The notes: generated by a model not told the origin, from the sequence alone. A DNA stretch of 64,000 bases from Pseudomonadota bacterium (GCA_027488375.1 JAIYBW010000001.1:124001-188000); one strand, 5' to 3'; counted from the first letter of the stretch, positions 8,939-18,780 are shown. A program made the numbers and translations.

Positions 8939-11368
8939 ATGTACTGGTTTGGTAAAGTTCTTGATCAAAATGATGAATGGAAGCAATCAGAAGATTGGGA
9001 AAAACTCACGACCCAAAAAAGAAAACTGGCCCGGACTAAAATTGATGACATTATAACATTCCTGGATGCATTTTCTCAGCTCTGGCACCCAGGTTCTCAA
9101 ATATTTGAAGAGTCGATTGAACCACTTAAGCTTGAGTCTGGTTTTACTGAAGATGAGGTACGTTCTACTCTGGCCATCTTACCTCTCTTATTGGGCAGAG
9201 AAAGTTTAGAAAAAAGACTTCGCTCCGAATTTAATCAGGAAAAACTTTTAGATGATTTTACTAAAACATCAAATTTTTCAGGCCTTGTTAAAGCAGTCCC
9301 AAGAGGAATCCTTTTACATGTGACGGCCGGAAATGTTTTTCTTAGTAGTATCGATTCTCTTATCATGGGATTTTTAACAAAAAATCTCTCCATGCTAAAA
9401 GTGAGCAGCTCAAATACATTCTTTCCGTTGTATTTTGCTCAAAAGTTAAAATCATTTGATCAAGAGCAAATCCTTTCAGACAAATTCGCCATCCTCCACT
9501 GGAAAGGTGGCGATCTTGAAACAGAAAATTTTATTAAGCAAAAAGTGAATACGATTTTGGCCTGGGGTGGAGAGGAAATGATTCGAAGCTATGCTCAGAA
9601 TCTCCCTTCATCAATTAAGCTTCTAGACTTTGGCCCAAAAATTTCAATCCAAGTCATTTCAAAACAGGCACTCGCTCAATCAAGTCTGGAGAAAGTGGCC
9701 GCGGCCATCGTTAAGGATATTATCCCTTGGGATCAAGGTGCCTGTGCTTCTCCTCAAAATCTCTTCGTGGAAGAGGGAGCGAATATAAATTTATTGCTTG
9801 AGGCGATCGATAAAGCCTTTATTCAAGCACCGCCTCGGGGTCATCTCTCGGATGACGAAGCTGTTGAGATATTAAAAGAAAAGTACCGCGGGTATTTTTC
9901 CGAATTAATGAATGAGGGAAAAGTTTTAAGTGGTGAAAATCATCTTCTGCATTTTGAAGAAAATCGATTCTTAAAACCTTCTCCACTCGGTAGATCACTC
10001 ATCATCAAGCAATTTAAAGACCTCGATGAACTTTATCATTTGATTGAACCTTTCTCTTATTATCTTCAATCTTGCTCATATCTACTGACTGATGAAGAGA
10101 AAAAGAACTACCTGAATGAACTCTCTTTAACTGGTTTGAAACGTTTTGCTCCTTTAGGGACGATCACTTATGGTATGGATGGGGCGCCTCATGACGGACA
10201 CTATGTTCTTAGGGAGCTTGTCCATTTTATTGGTGATGAAGTTAGAATTCAGGATTATGGTGAAAAGCATTCTCTCTTACAGACCGCTAGTAAACTCAAA
10301 GAAGAATTCGAAAACCATCGTCACCCAGAAGGTTATGTCTTCTCATCCGGTGGAACAACTGGTGACCCGAAATATGTTCACTTTAGCTATGAGGAGTTTG
10401 ACTTAACAACTGATATGCTCGCCTACAATTTTGAGGCCCAAGGAATTAAGCGAGGCATGACAGTCGCAAATCTTTTTGTGGCGGGAAATTTATGGTCATC
10501 GTTTCTGGCCGTTGAAAAAGCCTTAGAGAAAATTGGCGCTATCCAACTCCCTATCGGTGGCTTGTGCCCATCTGAAAATATCCTTACTTATTTAAATAAA
10601 TTTAAACCAGATGTTGTTTTAGGGATTCCCTCGCTCCTTGTGATGAATGCAGAACAATCTCAAGTTATGGGCCTTAATCTGAAAATTCCTAAAATATTTT
10701 ATGCGGGTGAAGCGATGTCTCAGACTCGCCGTGAATATTTAGAGAAAGTCTGGGGCACAAGTTATTTCGGCTCCGCTGGTTACGCCAGTGTCGATGCCGG
10801 TGTGATCGGTTATCAATGCTTACATTCAGAAACGGGAGTCCATCATCTTTTTAGTGATCTGGTGGATTTGAAAATTATTGAAGGTGAGGGGGTTGTGACT
10901 TCACTGACACGCGCCTCAATGAAAATTAAAAATTATGCCACCGGAGATCGACTTGAGTGGGTTGAAGGGGATTGCTCATGCGGACGAAAAGATCGACGTT
11001 TTAAACTCCTCGGACGCATCGATAATTTAATTCAAATTTGGTCCTGTCGGATTTTATTAGGCGATATAGAAAAATCTATAACGACGATTGATCCAAATAT
11101 TTTATCTTATCAATTAATTCTCTCTGAGAAAAATGAGCTTGGTAAAATATCAGAGCACATGCAATTAACAATAGAAGCGGATTCCAAAGATCATCTTGAT
11201 CCTTCGGCCCTTGCTCAATTAATTTATCAAAATTCTCGTGATCTTAAAGACACCATTTCTCTTGAGCAGTTTCTTGATAAATTTGAAATCCTTATTGTCA
11301 GCCACGGCGAAATTAAAAGAAATTCACGGACAGGTAAAATTAGTTTGATTGTTGATCGTCGGCATTAA
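8939..11368 (+). CDS. LuxC acyl-CoA reductase fused to AMP-binding (LuxE/PaaK-like) domain
   Basis: This is a two-domain protein of 809 residues. Residues 1-430 are LuxC-like: PRGILLHVTAGNVFLSSIDS (121-140) and a catalytic Cys269 in QGACASPQ, as in aldehyde-dehydrogenase-fold fatty acyl reductases. Residues 460-809 are a second acyl-adenylating domain with SSGGTTGDP (469-477), the YFGSAGY segment and a CSCGRKDRRF...GRIDNLIQ C-terminal part like phenylacetate-CoA ligase and LuxE. One chain could thus activate and reduce a fatty acyl group, alongside a separate LuxE. No luxA/luxB is nearby, so luminescence is not implied. The 3' end overlaps the convergent gene by 29 bp. Confidence 0.85.
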   Translation: MYWFGKVLDQNDEWKQSEDWEKLTTQKRKLARTKIDDIITFLDAFSQLWHPGSQIFEESIEPLKLESGFTEDEVRSTLAILPLLLGRESLEKRLRSEFNQEKLLDDFTKTSNFSGLVKAVPRGILLHVTAGNVFLSSIDSLIMGFLTKNLSMLKVSSSNTFFPLYFAQKLKSFDQEQILSDKFAILHWKGGDLETENFIKQKVNTILAWGGEEMIRSYAQNLPSSIKLLDFGPKISIQVISKQALAQSSLEKVAAAIVKDIIPWDQGACASPQNLFVEEGANINLLLEAIDKAFIQAPPRGHLSDDEAVEILKEKYRGYFSELMNEGKVLSGENHLLHFEENRFLKPSPLGRSLIIKQFKDLDELYHLIEPFSYYLQSCSYLLTDEEKKNYLNELSLTGLKRFAPLGTITYGMDGAPHDGHYVLRELVHFIGDEVRIQDYGEKHSLLQTASKLKEEFENHRHPEGYVFSSGGTTGDPKYVHFSYEEFDLTTDMLAYNFEAQGIKRGMTVANLFVAGNLWSSFLAVEKALEKIGAIQLPIGGLCPSENILTYLNKFKPDVVLGIPSLLVMNAEQSQVMGLNLKIPKIFYAGEAMSQTRREYLEKVWGTSYFGSAGYASVDAGVIGYQCLHSETGVHHLFSDLVDLKIIEGEGVVTSLTRASMKIKNYATGDRLEWVEGDCSCGRKDRRFKLLGRIDNLIQIWSCRILLGDIEKSITTIDPNILSYQLILSEKNELGKISEHMQLTIEADSKDHLDPSALAQLIYQNSRDLKDTISLEQFLDKFEILIVSHGEIKRNSRTGKISLIVDRRH

Positions 11369-11909
11369 AAAAATCGACTAAGGCGACTGGCAGAGGGAGT
11401 TTATCCCAATATATTTTATATTGGTTTTTGACCCTTTCATTTTCCATCTCTTCTTGCTTACTAAAGAGCTCATCTCTCTCCATCAATAATTTTTTTTCTG
11501 AATAGCAAAACTCTTTGGCCTTAATTGTTTCATGATGGGCATTGAAGGCCAGGCATCCATAGGGTTTGACTTCCTTGGGGAGAGCACAGCCTAATTCTCG
11601 ATGATGAAAAAAGGGACATGTATAGGTCCGTCGGATAAAAGAGCGTTTTCCATTTCCTGTTGATTGATCAAGCCTAAATTCCTTAATCGTTTTGAAGATT
11701 TTTTCCTTAAGATTTTGATCAATGAGGTCACTGGACTTCAAAAATTCAAAAATTTCCCAGGCTTCAAGGGGTGTCACCATCATGGAATTGGCCTCAAAGG
11801 TACAACAAGTTCCAGCACAGTTTTGACAATCCTGGCCCTGGCCAGCAAGCTCTTCCATGCGATCGATGAGGATTTTTCTTCTTTCATGTGACTTCATGGC
11901 CACCACCAT
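11340..11909 (-). CDS. YkgJ-type cysteine cluster (metal-binding) protein
   Basis: A CxxCxGxCC motif (CQNCAGTCC) is followed by CPFFHHRELGC and GCLAFNAHH, the conserved cysteine set of the YkgJ/UPF0153 family. These proteins are predicted to bind zinc or an Fe-S centre; their role is not settled. The C-terminal 60 residues are charged and helical. The frame opens at TTG 11933, but ATG 11909 is preferred (about 189 residues). Its 3' end lies inside the 3' end of the LuxC-fusion gene. Confidence 0.75.
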   Translation of the reverse strand: MVVAMKSHERRKILIDRMEELAGQGQDCQNCAGTCCTFEANSMMVTPLEAWEIFEFLKSSDLIDQNLKEKIFKTIKEFRLDQSTGNGKRSFIRRTYTCPFFHHRELGCALPKEVKPYGCLAFNAHHETIKAKEFCYSEKKLLMERDELFSKQEEMENERVKNQYKIYWDKLPLPVALVDFFNADDQQSN

Positions 11910-12063
11910 AGGAATTGCTTCCCCAATCGTCAATAAACCACAAAAAGAACTCGGTTTTTGCGTTGCGACTAATTAATATTTGTTTTCCTCTTTAAGGTTT
12001 ACGAAAAAGCTCAGATTTAGTACACCAAAGGTTCGCATTTTATTAATTATTCGGGAGATCAGC

Positions 12064-14136
12064 ATGATGGATTCTTGGTTGAACTTGTGGGTAAAGACCC
12101 CAGTGATCTTTGGTGTATTGGCACTTGTGATTGCTGCTTATTTCTATGCCAAAGTAATGAAGCTAGGTAAGGGGACAGAAACAATGGAGCGCATCGCGGG
12201 TTATATCCGTGAAGGTGCTATGGCCTTCTTGTTCACTCAGTATAAAACACTTGCTGTATTCGGTGCAGTGGTTGGAGTTTTAATTGGTGTTTCGCTGGGC
12301 CCAATCGCAGCCGCTTCATTTGTTCTTGGTGCTTTCCTTTCGCTACTTGCTGGTTTCATTGGTATGAAAGCTGCAACGTATGCCAACGTTAAAACAACTC
12401 AAGCTGCTCGCTCAGGTGTAAAAGCTTCAGCACTTCTCACTGCTCTAGATGGTGGTGCGGTTATGGGTCTTTCAGTTGCTGGTCTTGGTGCAATTGGGCT
12501 TGGAGTTCTTTATCTTTATTTCAAAGAAGCTGATGATAAAGTTCTTTCATCAGTTCTTCACTCTTTCGCCGTAGGTGCTTCATCGATCGCTCTTTTTGCT
12601 CGAATCGGTGGTGGTATTTATACCAAGGCTGCTGACGTAGGTTCAGATATTGCTGGTAAAGTGATCGAAAACATTCCTGAAGATGATCCTCGTAACCCAG
12701 GTGTTATCGCAGATAACGTTGGTGATAACGTTGGTGACGTCGCTGGTATGGGTGCAGATATTTACGAGTCTATGGTCGCTGCAATTGTAGCTTCTATGGC
12801 CATTGCGATCACTTCTGCTGAGCTTCCGATGCTTATTAGTTCCGCTGATGTAGCTATGAATAAAATTGTTGCTGTTGGCCTTCCACTTGTACTTTCAGGT
12901 GTTGGTCTTGCTGTTTCAATCATTTGTATCTTTATCGCTCGTATGATGAAAAACATGGATCCTGCGAAAGTTCTTCGTGGTGCCCTTATTCTTCCACCAA
13001 TCACTTTGGCCATTGCTTCATATGTGATCATGAACATTCTTGGGATTAATCAATCAGTAACAGCAGTTATGACTGTTGGGGCGATCGGTGGAACAATCAT
13101 CGGTCTTATCACTGATTACTATACAGGTATCTTCAGACCAGTTGCTCGTATTGCTGAATCTGCTAAAACAGGTGCAGGGACTAACGTCATCCAAGGTCTA
13201 GCTGTAGGAATGGAATCAACTGCGATTCCAATGATCGTGGTTGCTCTTGTTGCTTACTTCGCTAACAAATATCTTGGTCTCTATGGTATCGCTCTTTCAG
13301 CGGTTGGTATGCTTGGTGGTACTGCAGTTGTTATGACAGTGGATGCTTACGGTCCAATTTCAGACAACGCTGGTGGTATTTCTGAAATGTCAGGTCTAGG
13401 TCCTGAAGTTCGCGCTATCACTGATGAGCTTGATATGGTGGGGAATACAACGGCTGCGATCGGTAAAGGTTATGCTATCGGTTCAGCGATTCTTACTGTG
13501 CTTGCTCTTTTTTCTGCTTATAACATTGAAATCAACCATGTTCGCTCAATGAATGGTCTAGGTGCTGTTGAACTAGTTCTTACAGATCCAAAAATCCTCA
13601 TAGGTATTCTTCTTGGTTCAATCCTCCCATTCTTAGTTGGTTCCTCTACAATGCTTGCAGTTGGTAAAGCTGCTGGTGCCATTGTTGTTGAGATTGGTCG
13701 TCAGTTCAGAGAAATTCCAGGTCTTATGGAACTTAAAGCTGAGCCTGAGCCTAAGAAAATCGTAGATATCGCAACAAAAGCTGCGATGAAAGAAATGATT
13801 TTCCCAGGTGTTATTGCTATCGTTGCTCCAGTGCTTGTTGGTTTCTTCATGGGCCCAGCTTCACTTGCTGGTCTACTTGCTGGATCACTTGCTGTTGGTG
13901 CAACTATGTCTCTCTTCATGGCCAATGCTGGCGGTGCTTGGGATAACGCTAAAAAGTATATTGAAAAAGGTAAACTTGCTGGTGAGAAGAAGGGAACTGA
14001 TACTCACAAAGCAGCGGTTGTTGGTGATATGGTGGGAGATCCATTTAAAGATACATCTGGTCCAGGGATTGCGATCCTGATCAAGGTGATGTCAGTTGTT
14101 TCTCTCCTGATTGCTCCTTTGATTGCTCTTCTTTAA
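12064..14136 (+). CDS. hppA: Membrane-bound ion-translocating pyrophosphatase, K+-dependent type
   Basis: The protein hydrolyses PPi to pump H+ or Na+ across the inner membrane. The ATG at 12064 has GGGAG upstream, giving 690 residues; a longer frame from 11980 lacks such support. About 16 membrane segments are present, with the PPi/Mg site motifs [20 protein letters not shown] and [13 protein letters not shown]. The K+-sensor motif reads [10 protein letters not shown], with alanine where K+-independent enzymes have lysine (GNTTKA), so it should be K+-dependent. Whether it pumps H+ or Na+ cannot be decided here. It is a single gene followed by a strong terminator. Confidence 0.96.
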   Translation: MMDSWLNLWVKTPVIFGVLALVIAAYFYAKVMKLGKGTETMERIAGYIREGAMAFLFTQYKTLAVFGAVVGVLIGVSLGPIAAASFVLGAFLSLLAGFIGMKAATYANVKTTQAARSGVKASALLTALDGGAVMGLSVAGLGAIGLGVLYLYFKEADDKVLSSVLHSFAVGASSIALFARIGGGIYTKAADVGSDIAGKVIENIPEDDPRNPGVIADNVGDNVGDVAGMGADIYESMVAAIVASMAIAITSAELPMLISSADVAMNKIVAVGLPLVLSGVGLAVSIICIFIARMMKNMDPAKVLRGALILPPITLAIASYVIMNILGINQSVTAVMTVGAIGGTIIGLITDYYTGIFRPVARIAESAKTGAGTNVIQGLAVGMESTAIPMIVVALVAYFANKYLGLYGIALSAVGMLGGTAVVMTVDAYGPISDNAGGISEMSGLGPEVRAITDELDMVGNTTAAIGKGYAIGSAILTVLALFSAYNIEINHVRSMNGLGAVELVLTDPKILIGILLGSILPFLVGSSTMLAVGKAAGAIVVEIGRQFREIPGLMELKAEPEPKKIVDIATKAAMKEMIFPGVIAIVAPVLVGFFMGPASLAGLLAGSLAVGATMSLFMANAGGAWDNAKKYIEKGKLAGEKKGTDTHKAAVVGDMVGDPFKDTSGPGIAILIKVMSVVSLLIAPLIALL

Positions 14137-14148
14137 AAAATCAAATCA

Positions 14149-14174
14149 GGCCCACTTCGGTGGGCCTTTTTTTT
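14149..14174 (+). terminator. Rho-independent terminator of hppA
   Basis: A GGCCCAC/GTGGGCC stem with a short TTCG-containing loop spans 14149-14166 and is followed by eight T. The T tract reaches the stop codon of the convergent gene at 14173. Confidence 0.93.
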
Positions 14175-15087
14175 ATCTGCCGCCAAAAAGTGCTTCGATT
14201 TGAAGAAGAATAAATGGGGTTCTTCTAAACGACCACATCTTAGGAAAATCAAGTCCTGGAGTTAAGTCAGAATATAACCACTGCTTATAAAGATTTCGTC
14301 TGTATGTTGTACTCAATCTGTAGTTCGAGACAAACCATATACCATTATCCACTGTGGTGGATAGTGTTGTGGCATAAGAAACAGCGTCGTCTTCCGTAAA
14401 GCGATGTAGGATTGAAGGACCATGGGAAGTGACAAAGTCATGAGAGGTGATTTTCCAGTCAGCAAGATTACGAAAGCGAAAAAGTAAATTTTCTTCGATT
14501 GTGTAATCTGAGTCTAGAGTCGTTCTTTCTTCCCAGCCCTCTTTTATTGACCACACATCATTTGAATACCAGGCAAACTCTTCAACAAAACGATGAATAA
14601 GATGCAAGGCCTCCCAGTTTTTACGAACTCGGGCGCGGGTAAAAGTTTGCGGGGGCACACTTGCGACAACTCCGATATCAGATCTAAATTGCCACTGAGT
14701 ATTTATTCGATTTAGATTTTGATTGGTTGGAGACGTTTGAGTCAATGGTCCTTTAGGTTTCGTCTTTTTATTTTGAAATTCAAATTTAAACTTCTCTTCT
14801 AAGTTTGGAAGACGAATGTTGAATCTAAATTGCGTTTCATCTCTTAATTCAGCTCTTTCACGGACTTCATAAATACGCTTCACTCGAATACGACTTCGCC
14901 CCAACTCATCATCTGCTCGTTGATCCGCAAAGAACATATCAAGTTGGTTGGCGACTCGGTTCATATTTAAACCAAGTAATTCCTGAGCAGATTCAAGGAT
15001 TGGGATATTATCATCAGCTGGTTCTTCGGCCGGTGAGGCTAAAGCGACCAGAGGAGCAATTAAAAGAAGAAGTCCTAAAAGGTACAT
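14173..15087 (-). CDS. Exported protein, possible outer-membrane beta-barrel
   Basis: The 304-residue protein has a signal peptide ending near LVALASPAEE. The mature part has many alternating Arg/aromatic strands (for example FRSDIGVVAS, ATTLSTTVDNGIWFVSNYRLS), as expected for a barrel, but no family motif that I recognise. Upstream (15088-15273) is an AT-rich divergent promoter region shared with the gene at 15274. It is convergent with hppA, whose terminator touches its stop. Confidence 0.5.
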   Translation of the reverse strand: MYLLGLLLLIAPLVALASPAEEPADDNIPILESAQELLGLNMNRVANQLDMFFADQRADDELGRSRIRVKRIYEVRERAELRDETQFRFNIRLPNLEEKFKFEFQNKKTKPKGPLTQTSPTNQNLNRINTQWQFRSDIGVVASVPPQTFTRARVRKNWEALHLIHRFVEEFAWYSNDVWSIKEGWEERTTLDSDYTIEENLLFRFRNLADWKITSHDFVTSHGPSILHRFTEDDAVSYATTLSTTVDNGIWFVSNYRLSTTYRRNLYKQWLYSDLTPGLDFPKMWSFRRTPFILLQIEALFGGR

Positions 15088-15273
15088 ATGATTTTATTTT
15101 AAAACGAGTTCACCTTAAAGTGCCAATTATTCGTGCCGTTTTAGTCAAAAAAAGGACTCCATTGAAAAAACATCTCTAGTGGCAAGGACTTGATTTTAAG
15201 ACTCTTTTAAATTTATTAAAATCTGAATCCAAAACCCGCTAGAATACAACTTGTTATTTTCAAGGAGTAGAAA

Positions 15274-16095
15274 ATGAACAAGAAGATTCAAGTTTTATCA
15301 CTCTTTTTATCCCTTTCATTTTTGTCGCTATTACTCTTACAGCCTCTCTTATTGGATGAGAGTCAAGATGACATAAATGACCAAGCTTACTTAGCGATTG
15401 TCAAAAATGATCAAAAATCCTTTGAGGATTTCCTTGATCGTGGAGGTAAGCTTGAAAGTTTTGTGGTGATGCCGCAGAAGAAGAAATCACTCGGCCGGTT
15501 GCTGGTTGAATATGAAAGAGTTGATCTCATTAATTTAGCTGCAAAAAAGAAAAAACAATTTCAACCCGATGATCAAGAAATGCAATCCATTTGGGAAACA
15601 ACGGTGACAAAAAATAATTCAGAACTCTATCAGGCGATCCGTCGCTTAAATCCTAAAGAAAAAATAAAAAACAGACGGGTTGGGAAAGAACATCGGACTC
15701 TACTTCAGTACGCAAGCTCTAAGTGCTCCCATAATTTGATTAAGAATCTGGAATCGGAAGGATTAAGTCTGTCTGAAAAAGATAAGAATGGAGTGAATTC
15801 TTTCCATCTCGCAGAGAAAAATAATTGCCACCCAGTCCTTAGTTATTGGAAGAAGCGTGGAGCGATGGATTCCATAAAAACCAATAAAGATCTTAGTCTT
15901 CCAGAATTAACAAAATCTCTTCAGAAAAATGATGCCCCTACAAAGCCAATAGTTAATGTCGTGACTAAGATTCCAGAATTTTATAAGAAGCGTTCTATTC
16001 CAAAAGAAAGCTATAATCGCTTAGAACTTGTAGAACCAGTAGAGCGTCCTCGTGAATCGATCCAAACTGCTGAGTATTCAGAATTTAGTGATTAG
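15274..16095 (+). CDS. Membrane-anchored ankyrin-repeat-like protein
   Basis: The ATG has AAGGAG upstream. Residues 1-28 form a signal or anchor helix. The following 130 residues read as degenerate ankyrin repeats: DQAYLAIVKNDQKSFEDFLDRGG and RTLLQYASSKCSHNLIKNLESEG...DKNGVNSFHLAEKNNCHPVLSYWKKRGA. The last 60 residues are Lys/Pro-rich and probably unstructured. Such repeats mediate protein binding; the partner is unknown. The small regulator at 16184 follows after 88 bp. Confidence 0.6.
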   Translation: MNKKIQVLSLFLSLSFLSLLLLQPLLLDESQDDINDQAYLAIVKNDQKSFEDFLDRGGKLESFVVMPQKKKSLGRLLVEYERVDLINLAAKKKKQFQPDDQEMQSIWETTVTKNNSELYQAIRRLNPKEKIKNRRVGKEHRTLLQYASSKCSHNLIKNLESEGLSLSEKDKNGVNSFHLAEKNNCHPVLSYWKKRGAMDSIKTNKDLSLPELTKSLQKNDAPTKPIVNVVTKIPEFYKKRSIPKESYNRLELVEPVERPRESIQTAEYSEFSD

Positions 16096-16183
16096 GAGTT
16101 GGTGGGGGCAATCCACTGAATTTTAAAATCATGATTGCAGAAATTTGGATTGAGCATAAAATAAGATCAAAAGGGGGAATAAC

Positions 16184-16423
16184 ATGGATGTTATTCGTCG
16201 GACAAATGCTGAAATAGAACGAAATATTGGAACTGTTGCCTATTTCATCCGTAAGAGAAGAAAAGAGCGTGGTTTAACTCAAGAAGAGTTGGCAAAATCA
16301 TCAGGTGTAGGCCTTGCCTTCCTTAAAAGACTTGAAGGCGGAGATGAAAACCTTCACCTTGCGAAAGTCCTTCTTGTGATGAGAAATCTCAACGCAGATT
16401 TATTTCCTAAAGAGTATCAGTAA
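16184..16423 (+). CDS. XRE-family helix-turn-helix regulator
   Basis: The 79-residue protein has a Cro/CI-type HTH: VAYFIRKRRKERGLTQEELAKSSGVGLAFLKRLEGG, with residues about 30-60 forming the DNA-binding helices. It resembles HipB-like solo regulators or antitoxins, but no toxin gene is adjacent. The start is well supported by AAGGGGG before ATG. It abuts the convergent terC stop with no spacer. Confidence 0.82.
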   Translation: MDVIRRTNAEIERNIGTVAYFIRKRRKERGLTQEELAKSSGVGLAFLKRLEGGDENLHLAKVLLVMRNLNADLFPKEYQ

Positions 16424-17152
16424 TTATTTTGCTGAATTTTTTCTTCTGTAGCGCATATTGAGAAGCTCTACTCCAAGTGAAAATGTCATTGCAAAATAGA
16501 TATATCCCTTAGAAATATGGGCCCCAAATCCTTCACCTACGAGCATCACTCCAATCAGGAGTAAAAAAGAAAGAGCAAGGATTTTGATGGTAGGGTGTTT
16601 ATCTACAAAACCACTAATCTTATTGGCAGAAACCAGCATGATCACCATCGAGATTAACATGGCGACAACCATGATTGAAACCTGACTCGACATTCCGACA
16701 GCAGTGATGACTGAGTCTAATGAGAAAACAATATCTAAAACTAAAATTTGGGCGAGCATCATCTTCGCACTTACTTTCTTTTTCAAATTATCTTCTGCAT
16801 GATGCAAATGAACTTCAGGATCACCCTCAACTTTATGATGAATCTCGTACGTAGATTTTGCAATCAAAAATAGTCCACCAAATAAAAGAATCAGATCTCT
16901 TCCAGAAAAAGTTTGACCCCAAATTGAAAAAAGCGGTTCTTTTAAAGTCATGATCCAGCTGATGGAAAAGAGGAGTGCAATTCTGATAATAAGGGCCAGC
17001 GAAATGCCTAATTTTCTGATCTTATCTTGTTGATCTTTTGGCAGTCGGCTGACCAGGATCGCAATAAAGATGATGTTATCAATTCCTAACACCGTTTCCA
17101 TGGCCGTGAGTGTGACAAGGGCCGTTAAAGATTCTGTGGTGAGTGAAAACAT
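16424..17152 (-). CDS. TerC-family integral membrane protein
   Basis: This 242-residue protein has about seven membrane helices. The N-terminal METVLGIDNIIFIAIL and the later LDIVFSLDSVITAVGM are the two conserved acidic TerC motifs, where membrane-buried Asp residues are thought to bind metal. TerC relatives are linked to tellurite resistance, Mn2+ export or metalation of exported proteins; the exact role here is unknown. The start has AAGGAA upstream. The last helix ends in a basic tail. Confidence 0.87.
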   Translation of the reverse strand: MFSLTTESLTALVTLTAMETVLGIDNIIFIAILVSRLPKDQQDKIRKLGISLALIIRIALLFSISWIMTLKEPLFSIWGQTFSGRDLILLFGGLFLIAKSTYEIHHKVEGDPEVHLHHAEDNLKKKVSAKMMLAQILVLDIVFSLDSVITAVGMSSQVSIMVVAMLISMVIMLVSANKISGFVDKHPTIKILALSFLLLIGVMLVGEGFGAHISKGYIYFAMTFSLGVELLNMRYRRKNSAK

Positions 17153-17251
17153 AAAAAATTTCCTTAGAAATTGATAAAATTAATTTATTCTCTACAATTA
17201 CAAACTTTTTGACTAGTCTTCTTATGAGTTTGTTATTGAGGAGGAGGGAAA

Positions 17252-17644
17252 ATGAGAGACTTTATTTTGCTTTTAGCGCTCATGAGTTTTACGTCTTGTG
17301 CTTCTCGTCCTAAACTTTACCCCAATCAAAAATTAAAATCTGTAGGCAAAGAAATTGCCAAAAAAGATATTGATAAATGCATCGCTGAAGCGGAAGACTA
17401 CCTAGAAAGTTCTAAGGGTAAAAAAATCGCCAAAGGGGCCGGAGCCGGTGCTGCTATCGGAGCCGCGATGGGTGCCGTTAGTGGAATGTTTACGGGAAAT
17501 ATGGGAAGAGGTCTTCTACGAGGTGGGGCGATCGGTGCAGCTGGTGGTGGTGTGGCCGGAGCTCTTTCTCCCGATGAAATTAAAAAAAGATATGTTAACC
17601 AATGTTTGGCCGAAAAAGGCTATCAAGTTTTAGGATGGGATTAA
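17252..17644 (+). CDS. Glycine-zipper lipoprotein
   Basis: Signal peptide with lipobox FTSC (Cys16) and a GAGGAGGG ribosome site. The middle (about residues 60-105) is a glycine-zipper membrane segment of repeated GxxxG with many Ala, as in outer-membrane glycine-zipper proteins. A pair of flanking cysteines (CIAEAEDYL and NQCLAEKGY) may form a disulfide. It is followed after 1 nt by another exported-protein gene, so they form an operon that probably continues into gloA. Confidence 0.72.
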   Translation: MRDFILLLALMSFTSCASRPKLYPNQKLKSVGKEIAKKDIDKCIAEAEDYLESSKGKKIAKGAGAGAAIGAAMGAVSGMFTGNMGRGLLRGGAIGAAGGGVAGALSPDEIKKRYVNQCLAEKGYQVLGWD

Positions 17645-17645
17645 A

Positions 17646-18224
17646 ATGAATCGATTTCTTTATCTATGCGTCTTCATGTTTTTCAGTTCAGTGAATTCTT
17701 TTGCGGGTACGGGGCTAATTTATGATGCTCAAAAGAAAGGCATTAATCTTAGTGAAAAGGATAAAGAAGTTTTAGATATTGGAGAAATTTCAACCACTCG
17801 CTATGTGATTGGTGGTGTGCTAGGAACATACCCTCTTGGTCTTGGCCTTGGGCATGCTGTTCAGGGGCGCTGGAGTGATCAGGGCTGGATATTTACTGCA
17901 GGTGAGTTGGGAAGTTTAGCCGTTCTTGTCACTGGTATTTCTGGTTGTATTGATAAAGAAATCAATAATGGATTAAATGGCAAAGATGATTGTACAGGTT
18001 TTAATGAGGCGATGATTATTACAGGTATGCTCGGATTTGTAGGATTTCGTATATGGGAAATTGTCGATGTTTGGGCCGGAGTTCCACAGCAGAATAGAAA
18101 ATACAATGAACTCAAAGATTACATTAACAAATCCACGATTAAGGAAGAGAAGACCAGTTTATATCTAACACCACTTTATCATAGAGAAATGGGTCAGGGG
18201 CTAGGACTCACGCTGAGGTTTTAA
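17646..18224 (+). CDS. Exported membrane-associated hypothetical protein
   Basis: The 192-residue protein has a signal peptide cut near NSFAG. A hydrophobic region has STTRYVIGGVLGTYPLGLGLGHAVQGRW, then two further hydrophobic helices, and a short hydrophilic C-terminus ending in an alternating LTLRF strand. I do not recognise the family. It lies between a glycine-zipper lipoprotein and gloA with gaps of 1 and 2 nt, so it is operonic; the context suggests the envelope. Confidence 0.6.
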   Translation: MNRFLYLCVFMFFSSVNSFAGTGLIYDAQKKGINLSEKDKEVLDIGEISTTRYVIGGVLGTYPLGLGLGHAVQGRWSDQGWIFTAGELGSLAVLVTGISGCIDKEINNGLNGKDDCTGFNEAMIITGMLGFVGFRIWEIVDVWAGVPQQNRKYNELKDYINKSTIKEEKTSLYLTPLYHREMGQGLGLTLRF

Positions 18225-18226
18225 TA

Positions 18227-18613
18227 ATGATGAAATATCTTCACACGATGATTCGAGTCAATCATCTCGATGAATCGATTAAATTCTATACTGACGTTTT
18301 AGGGATGAATCTTGTTTCAAAAACAGATTACCCGGCGGGAGAGTTTACACTGGCCTTCGTAAGTTATGGCACAAGTAAAAATGATCCCTGTATTGAATTA
18401 ACCTACAACTATGGAAAACATTCTTATCAAATTGGTGATGGCTTTGGTCATTTAGCTTTCGGAACTGAAGATGTTGCAGGTGTGTGTGAAAAAGTAAGAG
18501 CTTCTGGCGGAAAAGTGACAAGAGAACCAGGGCCAATGAAGCATGGAACCACAGTGATAGCGTTTATCGAAGATCCAAATGGTTACAAAATTGAGTTAAT
18601 TGAGAGGAAATAA
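18227..18613 (+). CDS. gloA: Lactoylglutathione lyase (glyoxalase I)
   Basis: The protein is 128 residues, the usual length for bacterial glyoxalase I. It has two beta-alpha-beta-beta-beta modules with the expected metal ligands: His near residue 6 (YLHTMIRV), Glu in CIELTYNY, His in GFGHLAFGT and Glu in YKIELIE. It converts the methylglyoxal-glutathione hemithioacetal to lactoylglutathione in the cytoplasm. Two ATG codons in tandem make the exact start ambiguous by one codon. It is the last gene of a three-gene run. Confidence 0.9.
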   Translation: MMKYLHTMIRVNHLDESIKFYTDVLGMNLVSKTDYPAGEFTLAFVSYGTSKNDPCIELTYNYGKHSYQIGDGFGHLAFGTEDVAGVCEKVRASGGKVTREPGPMKHGTTVIAFIEDPNGYKIELIERK

Positions 18614-18780
18614 GTCTTCAGTGAAATTTATTGAATTTAAAATGTCTTTTCATCAATTATTTAAAAATTAACAAAGACTTAAGAATTCTCTACTAAAATG
18701 CAATTTTTTTTGACGCAGTTTTTTTAGCTCATCTTCGAGAGAAAAAGATCGAAAAGTCTTTATTCTCTGGAGGTCATTTC

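Noticed and set aside
6689-11368. Bioluminescence operon
   Set aside because: LuxE and LuxC types are present, but no luxA, luxB, luxD or luxG.
16184-16423. HipB-type antitoxin of a toxin pair
   Set aside because: Neighbours are an ankyrin-like protein and TerC; no toxin gene adjoins.
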